NCBI GenBank assembly: GCA_011526395.1
Contig: WTHW01000047.1
Location: 1 to 39,870 of the forward strand
DNA from: Alphaproteobacteria bacterium
GTDB taxonomy: Bacteria > Pseudomonadota > Alphaproteobacteria > Puniceispirillales > Puniceispirillaceae
DNA: 39,870 bases
Reading direction: 5' to 3'
Positions within the stretch are counted from its first letter, which is position 1. Every line of letters starts with the position of its first letter. Below the pieces are notes generated by a model. The model ran no database searches. It was not told where the DNA came from and saw only the letters and a program-made list of their open reading frames with translations. Position numbers and translations under genes: made by a program. Positions 33,493 to 39,870 of this stretch are shown here, one piece after another.

Positions 33493-34263
33493 TTACCCGT
33501 TTGACAGGCGCCTGACTGGCACACCTGCGTCTTCCATAGCACATTTTGCCTCATCAATGGTCATCTGTCCAAAATGAAACACAGATGCCGCCAATACAGC
33601 AGAGGCATGACCTTGCGTTACAGCTGTTGCAAAATCTTCTGCCTTACCAGCCCCACCTGATGCAATCACAGGGATAGATACAGCATCAGATACAGCTCTT
33701 GTAAGGGGTAAATCAAACCCATCTTTGGTACCATCACCGCCCATAGAGGTTAATAATATCTCACCAGCACCAAGCTCAGCACCGCGCATCGCCCATTCGA
33801 CAGCATCAATGCCAGTACCTTTACGCCCACCATGGGTAAAGACTTCGAACATACCATCATCATTTAATTTAGCATCAATGCCAAGCACCACACATTGTGA
33901 TCCGAACCTGTCTGCCGCTCTGCTTAATAACTCTGGATCTGCTACAGCAGATGAATTCACAGATACCTTATCAGCCCCTGATAATAGCATTTTGCGATAA
34001 TCTTCAACCTGACGCACACCGCCGCCAACAGTAAGAGGCATAAAACAATGATCAGCCACTTTGGCAATCACATCATAAATGCTTTCGCGCCCTTCATGAC
34101 TGGCTGAAATATCAAGCAAACATAACTCATCAGCTCCAGCCGCATCATAGATTTTAGCTTGTTCCACAGGGTCACCAGCATCAATCAAATTGACGAAATT
34201 CACCCCTTTGACAACACGGCCATCATGAACATCTAAACAAGGGATAACGCGCGCATTTAACAT
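33493..34263 (-). CDS. hisF: Imidazole glycerol phosphate synthase, cyclase subunit
   Basis: HisF is a 256-residue TIM barrel that uses the ammonia delivered by HisH to form imidazole glycerol phosphate and AICAR. The start ARVIPCLDVHDGRVVKG places the first catalytic Asp at residue 11. LTVGGGVR, GADKVSVNSSAV, LGIDAKL (second catalytic Asp) and VIASGGAG are all intact. It starts three bases after the hisA stop, so it is tightly coupled. Its partner hisH lies upstream in the same series, beyond hisA and a GNAT gene. Confidence 0.97.
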   Translation of the reverse strand: MLNARVIPCLDVHDGRVVKGVNFVNLIDAGDPVEQAKIYDAAGADELCLLDISASHEGRESIYDVIAKVADHCFMPLTVGGGVRQVEDYRKMLLSGADKVSVNSSAVADPELLSRAADRFGSQCVVLGIDAKLNDDGMFEVFTHGGRKGTGIDAVEWAMRGAELGAGEILLTSMGGDGTKDGFDLPLTRAVSDAVSIPVIASGGAGKAEDFATAVTQGHASAVLAASVFHFGQMTIDEAKCAMEDAGVPVRRLSNG

Positions 34264-34266
34264 GAC

Positions 34267-35001
34267 CTACCCCTTTTTGGCAGCCGATATGGCTTGTTCA
34301 AGATCAAGGCGACCATCATAAATCGCACGCCCTGTAATCACGCCTGCAATACCGCTATCACGTTCTGCAAGACAGGCATGAATATCATCCATCCCCGCAA
34401 CTCCGCCAGAGGCAATGACAGGAATAGAGACAGCTCTTGCAATCTCAGCTGTTGCTTTGGCATTCACACCTGTTAAGGCGCCATCACGGCCAATATCTGT
34501 GAATATCACTGCCGCCACACCGCAATCTTCAAAACGGCGTACCAAATCTGTTGCTTTGACATTTGATACTTCAAGCCAGCCTTCAGCTGCTATCATGCCA
34601 TCCTTAGCATCTGCGCCAACAGCGATTTGATCTGGAAATGCTTTGGCCGCATCAATCACAAGTTGAGGGTCACGTAACGCCGCTGTGCCTAAGATGACAC
34701 GCGAGACGCCGGCTCCTAGCCATCTTTCAATATGGGAAAGATTACGGATACCGCCGCCTAGTTGGATTTTTGCCCCTGTTGCTAAAATCGCATTAACAGC
34801 CTCGCCATTGACACCCTCACCAGCAAGCGCACCATCTAGATCAACCACATGCACCCAATTGGCCCCATGCGATAGGAATTCTTGCGCCTTTGCCGCCGGG
34901 TCAGGGGCATAGACTGTCATTTTATTAAAATCACCATGAAGCAATCGCACACCCTGCCCATCTTTGAGGTCAATTGCTGGATAAATTTCAAATTGGGACA
35001 T
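34267..35001 (-). CDS. hisA: ProFAR isomerase
   Basis: HisA is the (beta-alpha)8 isomerase of step four of histidine synthesis. YPAIDLKDGQGVRL carries the first catalytic Asp, VGADAKDGMIAAEGW the second, and ASGGVAGMDD the phosphate loop. ATG 35001 is chosen because AGGA lies six bases upstream; the ATG at 35007 has AGGA directly against it with no spacer. That gives 244 residues, normal for the family. It follows the GNAT gene by about 55 bases. Confidence 0.96.
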   Translation of the reverse strand: MSQFEIYPAIDLKDGQGVRLLHGDFNKMTVYAPDPAAKAQEFLSHGANWVHVVDLDGALAGEGVNGEAVNAILATGAKIQLGGGIRNLSHIERWLGAGVSRVILGTAALRDPQLVIDAAKAFPDQIAVGADAKDGMIAAEGWLEVSNVKATDLVRRFEDCGVAAVIFTDIGRDGALTGVNAKATAEIARAVSIPVIASGGVAGMDDIHACLAERDSGIAGVITGRAIYDGRLDLEQAISAAKKG

Positions 35002-35056
35002 GCTCATTCCTACTTCATTATTTTTGAGGCCAATATGAAACTGACCAAAATGAACC

Positions 35057-35599
35057 CTATATTTCTTTTGCGTAATAATACCCTGTTACATACTCACCAT
35101 CGACGAGTGCGTAATTGGGGTTTTCACCAAATCGTTTAAATCCACAAGCTTCAAATGAATGGATCGCGCGCTCTTGTGTGGCGCGGACATCCAAATTAAT
35201 GACTGAAAAACCCTGACTTTTTGCAAAATCAGTGGCCTCATCAACTAGCTTTTGTGCCAATCCATAGCCTCTGGCCCATGGGGCAAGGAAAAATGTTGTT
35301 AACTGACAAGCAAAAGCCTGTGCTTCATTTGCCTTTGGCGGCCTTACAATTTGGCACGAGCCAGCAATGACCATATCAACCTTGCCGACAATCAAGCTTC
35401 TTTCTGGAATTAACAAAACGCCGCGCCAATAATCTTCTAAGATATTGCGGGGCGGGGCATTTAACCAGCCAAAGCCACCACCACTTTTAATTGCTTCTTC
35501 AGTGGCATCACATAATTCAGACAAATCGCTCGCAGATAGCTCGTCGGCATTTTCTAACGTGACTCTTGCTCTATTTAAGGCAGAAAATTCTGTACTCAT
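35057..35599 (-). CDS. GNAT-family N-acetyltransferase inside the his operon
   Basis: The 180-residue acetyltransferase has a central acetyl-CoA motif A of TTFFLAPWARGYGLAQKLV (pyrophosphate loop ARGYGLA). VINLDVRATQERAIHSFEACGFKRFGENP follows, typical of the motif B region. The first 60 residues include a helical SDLSELCDATEEAI segment. The substrate cannot be told from sequence. It sits between hisH and hisA on the same strand, 33 bases after hisH and 55 before hisA. AGAGGA lies 12 bases before the ATG, rather far. It may acetylate a histidine intermediate or be an unrelated passenger. Confidence 0.88.
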   Translation of the reverse strand: MSTEFSALNRARVTLENADELSASDLSELCDATEEAIKSGGGFGWLNAPPRNILEDYWRGVLLIPERSLIVGKVDMVIAGSCQIVRPPKANEAQAFACQLTTFFLAPWARGYGLAQKLVDEATDFAKSQGFSVINLDVRATQERAIHSFEACGFKRFGENPNYALVDGEYVTGYYYAKEI

Positions 35600-35620
35600 A
35601 TGAATTTTAATTCCTCTAAT

Positions 35621-35640
35621 GCCCTTTTGATTTTAAGGGC
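35621..35640 (-). terminator. Short hairpin at the hisH stop codon (no U tract)
   Basis: GCCCTT-N8-AAGGGC forms a perfect 6-base stem overlapping the end of hisH, just before the GNAT gene. No T run follows on the minus strand. It may reduce or stabilise downstream message; full termination would strand hisA-hisF-hisE and seems unlikely. Confidence 0.3.
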
Positions 35641-36277
35641 GCCAGTCCAAAAATCCACGTAAAAATGCTTGGCCTTGCTGTTGGCTTTTTTCAGGGTGGA
35701 ATTGCGTGCCGATTATATTGTCCTTGGCGACGATAGATACAATCGCCTCACCATAATCAGCGGTTGCCAGAATATCAGCTTCATCTGTGGCTTTGAAATG
35801 ATAGCTATGAACAAAATAAACTTGTGCATCTTGCGCCATATAGGATGTCACAGGGTGCGATTTTGCAAAATGCAATTGGTTCCAGCCCATATGCGGTATT
35901 TTCAAGCTGCTATCTTGCGGCGTTAATTTAAAAACGTCACCTGAAATCCATGATAAGCCCTGTACCACTTGCCCTTCATGACCAGCATCTGCCAGCATTT
36001 GCATGCCAACACAAATCCCTAAAAAAGGCACAGCTTTCTCATGCACAAGCTCGCTTAAAGCCTGCTCCATATCTTGCGCCTTAGCCAAATTGGCACGGCA
36101 ATCTGCAAAATGGCCAACACCTGGCAAAATAATAGCATCTGCTGATGATAGCTCATCTGCTGTTGTGGCTAGCATGATATCACTTTCGCGACCTAGCTCA
36201 TTTGCTGCTGCTCTGACAGCATTCACAACAGAACGCAGATTACCAGACCCATAGTCTATAACTGCGATTTTGCTCAC
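35633..36277 (-). CDS. hisH: Imidazole glycerol phosphate synthase, glutamine amidotransferase subunit
   Basis: HisH is a 214-residue class I amidotransferase that supplies ammonia to HisF. The nucleophile is C89 in LGICVGMQML, with H194 and E196 in TQFHPEKSQ completing the triad. The N-terminus IAVIDYGSGNLRSVVNA and the oxyanion-strand LPGVGHFADC are typical. It starts with GTG, overlapping the hisB stop by four bases (GTGA), so the two are translationally coupled. Length and motifs are complete. Confidence 0.97.
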   Translation of the reverse strand: MSKIAVIDYGSGNLRSVVNAVRAAANELGRESDIMLATTADELSSADAIILPGVGHFADCRANLAKAQDMEQALSELVHEKAVPFLGICVGMQMLADAGHEGQVVQGLSWISGDVFKLTPQDSSLKIPHMGWNQLHFAKSHPVTSYMAQDAQVYFVHSYHFKATDEADILATADYGEAIVSIVAKDNIIGTQFHPEKSQQQGQAFLRGFLDWRP

Positions 36278-36873
36278 AAGCTGCCGCCCAATGTACCTTT
36301 GGTTGACGGGATTCTGTCACCCTGTTTTTCATCAATGGCAATGGCATCACGAAGCGCACGCGCCAAGCCTTTATAGATGCTTTCAATAATATGGTGCGTA
36401 TTCACCCCATATAGATTTTCAACATGCAAGGTGATACCAGCGCCCATTGCAAAAGCTTGGAACCATTCACGGAATAATTCTGTTTCCATGTCACCTAAGA
36501 TTGGTGATGGTAATTCAGCGCGCCATACCAAAAACGGCCTGCCAGATACGTCTACTGCCACGCGGCTTAAACATTCATCCATCGGCAGATATGCATGCGC
36601 ATATCGTGAAATACCTTTGCGGTCATCAAGCGCTTCTTTCAAAGCAGCCCCAATCGCCCAGCCAGTATCTTCTGTAGTGTGGTGCGCATCAATATGCAAA
36701 TCACCTTGTGCTGATAAGGTCAAATCCATCAAAGAGTGGCGCGCAAGCTGCTCAAGCATATGGTCAAGAAACCCGATACCTGTTGTGATATCTGCTTGTC
36801 CTGTGCCATCTAGGCGCAAAGATACTGAAATCTCAGTCTCATTTGTTTTACGAGTGATATTTGCCTGTCTCAT
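36274..36873 (-). CDS. hisB: Imidazoleglycerol-phosphate dehydratase (monofunctional)
   Basis: This 199-residue enzyme catalyses step six of histidine synthesis. The two manganese-binding repeats are clear: DAHHTTEDTGWAIG and THHIIESIYKGLARALRDA. GIGFLDHMLEQLARHS and PFLVWRAELP are also present. There is no fused phosphatase domain, as usual outside enterobacteria. ATG 36873 (MRQANITRKTNE) is chosen because the family starts here; the longer reading adds ten unlikely residues. It is the first his gene in the window and probably leads the operon. Confidence 0.96.
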   Translation of the reverse strand: MRQANITRKTNETEISVSLRLDGTGQADITTGIGFLDHMLEQLARHSLMDLTLSAQGDLHIDAHHTTEDTGWAIGAALKEALDDRKGISRYAHAYLPMDECLSRVAVDVSGRPFLVWRAELPSPILGDMETELFREWFQAFAMGAGITLHVENLYGVNTHHIIESIYKGLARALRDAIAIDEKQGDRIPSTKGTLGGSL

Positions 36874-36972
36874 AATGTGAATCCGCTTGTATATGATGAC
36901 CAAAAGGCCTGTTTTGCCTCATCATGTAACAGTTTTTTCAATAATTTACAATTCTTGCAGCGCTAAAAGAGC

Positions 36973-37329
36973 CTATAGCCGCGCCAATAGGGCCTCATAA
37001 AGTGCCTTGCAATCATCATCAGATAATCTGTCTATATTTTGGGATAACCCATTGGCGAGCCTGACAGCTTCAGGCCCAAGGTCAGATGTATTGATGGTTG
37101 GTTTTGGATGCGATAATTGTGCTGCTTGTTTTAAAGCCTCTGCATCATCCCAAATCAATTCAAAATAAACACAAATTTGATCGACCATCGCGAAAGAAGG
37201 CTTACCTCTTTTGCCATGCTCTAATGCAGATAAATAAGCAGGCGATACAGAAAGATAGTCTGCTAGCTGTGCCAATGTTGCCTGTTTTTCATGGCGCCAA
37301 TGACGCATTAATACACCAAAGGGTGTCAT
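36973..37329 (-). CDS. XRE-family helix-turn-helix regulator
   Basis: The 118-residue protein has an N-terminal HTH_XRE domain (about residues 5-62): TLAQLADYLSVSPAYLSALEHGKRGKPS, with the recognition helix at SPAYLSALE. The rest is helical (LGPEAVRLANGLSQNIDRLSDDDCKALYEALLARL) and may mediate dimerisation. Its ATG overlaps the smr stop by four bases (ATGA). The smr-XRE pair is recurrent in Alphaproteobacteria. Its target is unknown; the his operon downstream on the same strand begins about 100 bases later, but nothing in the DNA links the two. Confidence 0.88.
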   Translation of the reverse strand: MTPFGVLMRHWRHEKQATLAQLADYLSVSPAYLSALEHGKRGKPSFAMVDQICVYFELIWDDAEALKQAAQLSHPKPTINTSDLGPEAVRLANGLSQNIDRLSDDDCKALYEALLARL

Positions 37330-37895
37330 TGACTATCTCTTTGTCTGCGCAAACGAACATATAAGGCGCCGCCGCCGCCATCTTTGCCGCTTGCTTGTGA
37401 TATGGCAAGAACATGAGACTTCAACGGATATTCTTTCAGCCATTCTGGTACTTTGCGGCGCAAAACGCCCTGACCCATTGCCCCTTTACCAGTAATGACC
37501 AGCAAGGTTCTTGCCCCATTACGCGCTGCTTGCTGGACAAATTGCATCAATGCTTTATGAGCTTGTGCTTCTGATCTGCCATGTAAATCAAGTCTATCAT
37601 CAATGCTAAAACTGCCTTTGGTCAGGCGTTTCGCAGAGGCATTATCAATGCCAGCGCGCATTGAGGGTGTCTTAGAGCGCAGATCTGCTGGGTTTACAAA
37701 TGGTTTTGTTTGGGGTTTTTGCAAAGCAGGTGAGGCGCTTGTTGTTGCTTGCGCCTTGCCTTGCTTACCAGCTGTCTTTTTCTTAGCTGGCTTTGTCTCT
37801 TTTTTTATCAGTACGTCATCACGATTGGCTGGGGTAACTGTTTTTGTTACCTCAGCCCATAAATCATTATCTTCATGAGAAGATGACGCCGTCAC
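37326..37895 (-). CDS. Smr-domain protein
   Basis: The 189-residue protein has a long Lys/Ala/Thr/Pro-rich N-terminal half that looks disordered, then a C-terminal Smr domain (about 100-188). RLDLHGRSEAQAHKAL and LLVITGKGAMGQGVLRRKVPEWL carry the LDLHG and TGKG motifs. Smr domains are nicking or RNA endonucleases; this stand-alone form resembles E. coli SmrA/SmrB, not the MutS2 fusion. The start is GTG, sharing one base with the tim44 stop (TAGTG); no internal ATG would keep the domain layout. In most Alphaproteobacteria mltA lies between tim44 and smr, but not here. Confidence 0.92.
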   Translation of the reverse strand: MTASSSHEDNDLWAEVTKTVTPANRDDVLIKKETKPAKKKTAGKQGKAQATTSASPALQKPQTKPFVNPADLRSKTPSMRAGIDNASAKRLTKGSFSIDDRLDLHGRSEAQAHKALMQFVQQAARNGARTLLVITGKGAMGQGVLRRKVPEWLKEYPLKSHVLAISQASGKDGGGGALYVRLRRQRDSQ

Positions 37896-38566
37896 TATTC
37901 ATCCTCTCCGCCTTCGGATGATGTTTCAACCAGCTTCCAATTTGGATCTGCGATTTGTGTATCACGCTCAAATGTCCAAATATCAATGACAGATTCCTTA
38001 TCTGCGGCATCATCAATAATCTCATTGCCTTCGGCATCAAAAATATGACGTGACTGCTTACTGACAAAGCGCACTGTCACAGAGGCGATACCATCGACCA
38101 ACTCACCATCTAGCAACTGCACATCTTCGATTTCATCAATTGTTAATGACAATGATTCATTATCTGCATTGCGCTCTCTGATAGCTTCAGAAAATTCATT
38201 GAACAAATCATACCCTAACAAGCGGCGAAGCTGGCTTAAGTCACCTTCAGCATAGGCATGAAGCACCATCTGGAACGCAGATGCCGCACCTTGCAAAAAT
38301 TGGTCATCTTGAAATGAGGGATCAACTTTTTTAATGGCCGCAACGCCAGAGCCTGATAATGCTTCTGATCGCAATGGCACGACATTATCAACTGGTCCAT
38401 TTTTATCCTCAAGACTTTCGCTTGTAGGACGATAAAAACGACCTGTTTCATCATTTTTTTGTTCATAGCCATCTCTTGTTCCCAAAATATTGCGAAGACG
38501 CAAAACTAAGAACACAGCGATAATAGCGAATATCAATATGTCGACAACGGGCACAACAATCCCCAT
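37895..38566 (-). CDS. Tim44-like membrane-anchored protein (TimA)
   Basis: The 223-residue protein has one N-terminal membrane helix (about residues 3-23, IVVPVVDILIFAIIAVFLVL), a charged linker, and a C-terminal Tim44/MRPL45 NTF2-like domain. The segments FLQGAASAFQMVLHAYAEGDLSQLRRLL and VTVRFVSKQSRHIFDAEG belong to this domain. It resembles the mitochondrial import subunit Tim44; in Alphaproteobacteria it is membrane bound and of uncertain function. It diverges from fxsA-secB across 123 bases, a conserved arrangement. Confidence 0.92.
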   Translation of the reverse strand: MGIVVPVVDILIFAIIAVFLVLRLRNILGTRDGYEQKNDETGRFYRPTSESLEDKNGPVDNVVPLRSEALSGSGVAAIKKVDPSFQDDQFLQGAASAFQMVLHAYAEGDLSQLRRLLGYDLFNEFSEAIRERNADNESLSLTIDEIEDVQLLDGELVDGIASVTVRFVSKQSRHIFDAEGNEIIDDAADKESVIDIWTFERDTQIADPNWKLVETSSEGGEDE

Positions 38567-38689
38567 ATGTTAAGAGTAAGAATGTATTTTATCAGTCTAG
38601 CATGTAATCATAGCGATCAAAAGATAGACGATATTGCTAACTTATACATAGTAACAGAGCTATAAAAGAGCAAGGAAGAGGGATAAAAA

Positions 38690-39214
38690 ATGGCAATTTA
38701 TGGAATTATTGCATTTGTCATCTATGGCTGGGTTGAATTTGAGGCGATGGCAGGTGTTGTTGATGCTATCGGCGGACTACTTGCCTTCTTAGGTATTTTT
38801 GTCACTGCGATCATCGGAATCCAGCTTCTTAAATCTCAATCAACGATTGTTATGGCATCCTTTCGCGCCTCTCTGGCAAAAGGTCAAATGAATGCTGATG
38901 CGATTGCCTCATCTCTATCACTTCTTTGTGGTGCGATATTGATGCTTATTCCCGGCTATGTCACTGATGCAATGGGATTATTATGTTTTGTCCCAGGCCT
39001 TCGCACAATTATTGGCAGCTTTATCGCCTCTAAATTAAATGCCCGCACAATGACAGGGATGAAAACACCATTTTCATCTAGCCCCTTTGGAGCTGGCTTT
39101 ACCGATGGCAGCTCACAACAGACCACACAAAACTTATTTGATGAAGATTCGATACAAACATCTAGACCACAAACAGATGATGTGATCGAAGGCGAGTTTC
39201 ATGAAAAAAAATGA
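38690..39214 (+). CDS. fxsA: FxsA-family membrane protein
   Basis: The 174-residue protein has several hydrophobic helices (about 3-15, 25-48, 75-100) and the FxsA signature. This includes the AFLGIFVTAIIGIQLLKSQ segment and LLCGAILMLIPGYVTDAMGLLCFVPGLR, with the GxxTD turn. In E. coli, FxsA relieves exclusion of phage T7 by the F factor; its normal role is unknown. The C-terminus is hydrophilic. GAGGGA lies about six bases before the ATG. The N-terminus (MAIYGIIAFVIYGWVEFEAMAG) is close to, but less hydrophobic than, the usual first helix. It precedes secB by 72 bases. Confidence 0.92.
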   Translation: MAIYGIIAFVIYGWVEFEAMAGVVDAIGGLLAFLGIFVTAIIGIQLLKSQSTIVMASFRASLAKGQMNADAIASSLSLLCGAILMLIPGYVTDAMGLLCFVPGLRTIIGSFIASKLNARTMTGMKTPFSSSPFGAGFTDGSSQQTTQNLFDEDSIQTSRPQTDDVIEGEFHEKK

Positions 39215-39286
39215 TACGCGAAAAGTGAAAGCGTGATAAACATATCACCTTCGAATGACAAACTTTTCTAGCTTAAGGACAAAACC

Positions 39287-39781
39287 ATGTCAGACAAAGA
39301 TAAAGATACAGCGCAGGAGCCAAAGGCAAAGCCACAGCGTAACGTGATGATCCATGCGCAATATGTCAAAGATTTATCATTTGAAAACCCAAATGCTGTC
39401 GCAGCGCATTTAGAGCCAACCAAACAGCCACAAGTCGAAGTGGGTGTGAATGTGAATGCTGACAAGATTAATGAGACACAATATGAAGTCAGATTAAATG
39501 TCACTGCCAAGGCGTCGACAGAAGAAAAAGCATTATTCCTTGTTGATTTGACTTATGCCGCGATTGTTTCAGTGTCAGATGCCGAAGCTGATGAGGTAAA
39601 CCCTCTTGTGATGATCGAAGGCCCAAGATTGATATTCCCATTTGCAAGAGCCATTATCAGCAATATGACAAGAGATGGCGGCTTTATGCCACTGAATTTG
39701 CAACCTGTTGATTTTGTGGCTGTTTATCGTCACTCACTTGAGCAACAGCGCCTTGCCGCTCAAGAAGCAACAAAGCAATAA
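39287..39781 (+). CDS. secB: SecB, protein-export chaperone
   Basis: The 164-residue protein keeps secretory precursors unfolded and passes them to SecA. The conserved core is present: AQYVKDLSFENPNA near the start, VGVNVNADKINETQYEVRLNVTAKA, and the C-terminal block EGPRLIFPFARAIISNMTRDGGFMPLNLQPVDFVA. AAGGA lies seven bases before the ATG. A Lys/Gln-rich tail follows the last helix. The gene ends with a strong hairpin. The fxsA-secB pair facing tim44 is standard in Alphaproteobacteria. Confidence 0.97.
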   Translation: MSDKDKDTAQEPKAKPQRNVMIHAQYVKDLSFENPNAVAAHLEPTKQPQVEVGVNVNADKINETQYEVRLNVTAKASTEEKALFLVDLTYAAIVSVSDAEADEVNPLVMIEGPRLIFPFARAIISNMTRDGGFMPLNLQPVDFVAVYRHSLEQQRLAAQEATKQ

Positions 39782-39799
39782 CATCTAAAAACAAAAACA

Positions 39800-39836
39800 A
39801 AAGACCCTAGTGGCTACGACGCCATATAGGGTCTTT
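39800..39836 (+). terminator. Intrinsic terminator after secB
   Basis: AAAGACCCTA (39800-39809) pairs perfectly with TAGGGTCTTT (39827-39836), and TGGC/GCCA continues the stem inside around a TACGAC loop. The A-rich 5' flank and T-rich 3' end would allow termination from both directions, although the T run is short. Confidence 0.85.
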
Positions 39837-39856
39837 CATACTATCCAAAAATGCTT

Positions 39857-39870
39857 CTGTCTCTTATACA
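39857..39870. other. Tn5/Nextera mosaic-end adapter remnant at the right edge
   Basis: The final 14 bases, CTGTCTCTTATACA, equal the first 14 of the 19-base Tn5 mosaic-end adapter used in Nextera libraries. A chance match of 14 bases at the exact end of the sequence is very unlikely. These bases should be treated as sequencing artefact and not as genome. Confidence 0.88.

Noticed and set aside
39233..39248. GTGATA-AACA-TATCAC small inverted repeat between fxsA and secB
   Set aside because: The six-base AT-rich stem would be weak, no U tract follows, and there is no partner site elsewhere. Too little to call an operator or terminator.

Overview
The window looks like a piece of an alphaproteobacterial chromosome, moderately AT-rich by eye (base composition not counted). 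The gene order fits this class: mutS-glnD-murJ-trpS-nfuA, tsaB-rimI-miaB, grpE-dnaK-dnaJ beside rph-rdgB-hemW, hisB-hisH-hisA-hisF-hisE-HIT, and tim44-smr diverging from fxsA-secB. The proteins look like those of free-living, possibly marine Rhodospirillales/SAR116-type bacteria; that placement is inference, because no 16S rRNA or database search is available. Nearly everything is core housekeeping. I see no tRNA, rRNA, CRISPR array, IS element, phage gene or obvious foreign island. Genes are packed tightly and no stretch above 300 bases lacks a gene.

Layout. 1-1311 (minus): tsaB and rimI, followed by the first 17 codons of miaB, cut by the left edge. 1417-3842: a convergent pair of cell-wall genes, a secreted polysaccharide deacetylase (plus) and a membrane-anchored glucosaminidase with a strikingly regular alanine coiled coil (minus). 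3918-12805 (minus): mutS, glnD, murJ, trpS and nfuA. 12938-18198: maeB, a PfkB-family adenosine kinase, an unknown lipoprotein, nth and a DUF2244 membrane protein, in alternating orientation. 18195-22955 (minus): grpE-dnaK-dnaJ-dapB. 23180-26578 (plus): two unrecognised small genes, then rph-rdgB-hemW. 26520-31200: an lpoA-like lipoprotein (minus) diverging from rsmI-yraN-BON lipoprotein-gshB (plus). 31173-36873 (minus): a his operon with a GNAT gene inside it, then HIT and comM. 36973-38566 (minus): tim44-smr-XRE regulator. 38690-39781 (plus): fxsA-secB, closed by a strong hairpin.

How the genes work together. Chaperone and export functions (GrpE/DnaK/DnaJ, SecB), envelope building and turnover (MurJ, LpoA-like, deacetylase, glucosaminidase, DapB, BON lipoprotein), DNA repair and uptake (MutS, Nth, ComM, RdgB), tRNA and rRNA modification or charging (TsaB, MiaB, TrpS, RNase PH, RsmI), nitrogen sensing (GlnD) and histidine synthesis are all represented. 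Two heat-shock-type promoters with identical spacing (CTTG..-N15-C..ATATG) precede grpE and dnaK. The usual hrcA repressor gene and its CIRCE operator are absent from this locus, which suggests sigma-32 control alone.

The most interesting points are the paired RpoH promoters with hrcA missing from its usual slot, the double-zinc-ribbon membrane protein and its acidic partner sitting there, the seven exact 14-residue repeats in the glucosaminidase, interlocked stop codons at convergent gene pairs, an inverted repeat over the predicted nfuA -10 box, and a Tn5/Nextera adapter remnant in the last 14 bases. I did not find a convincing novel multi-gene system; the hrcA-slot gene pair is the nearest candidate.
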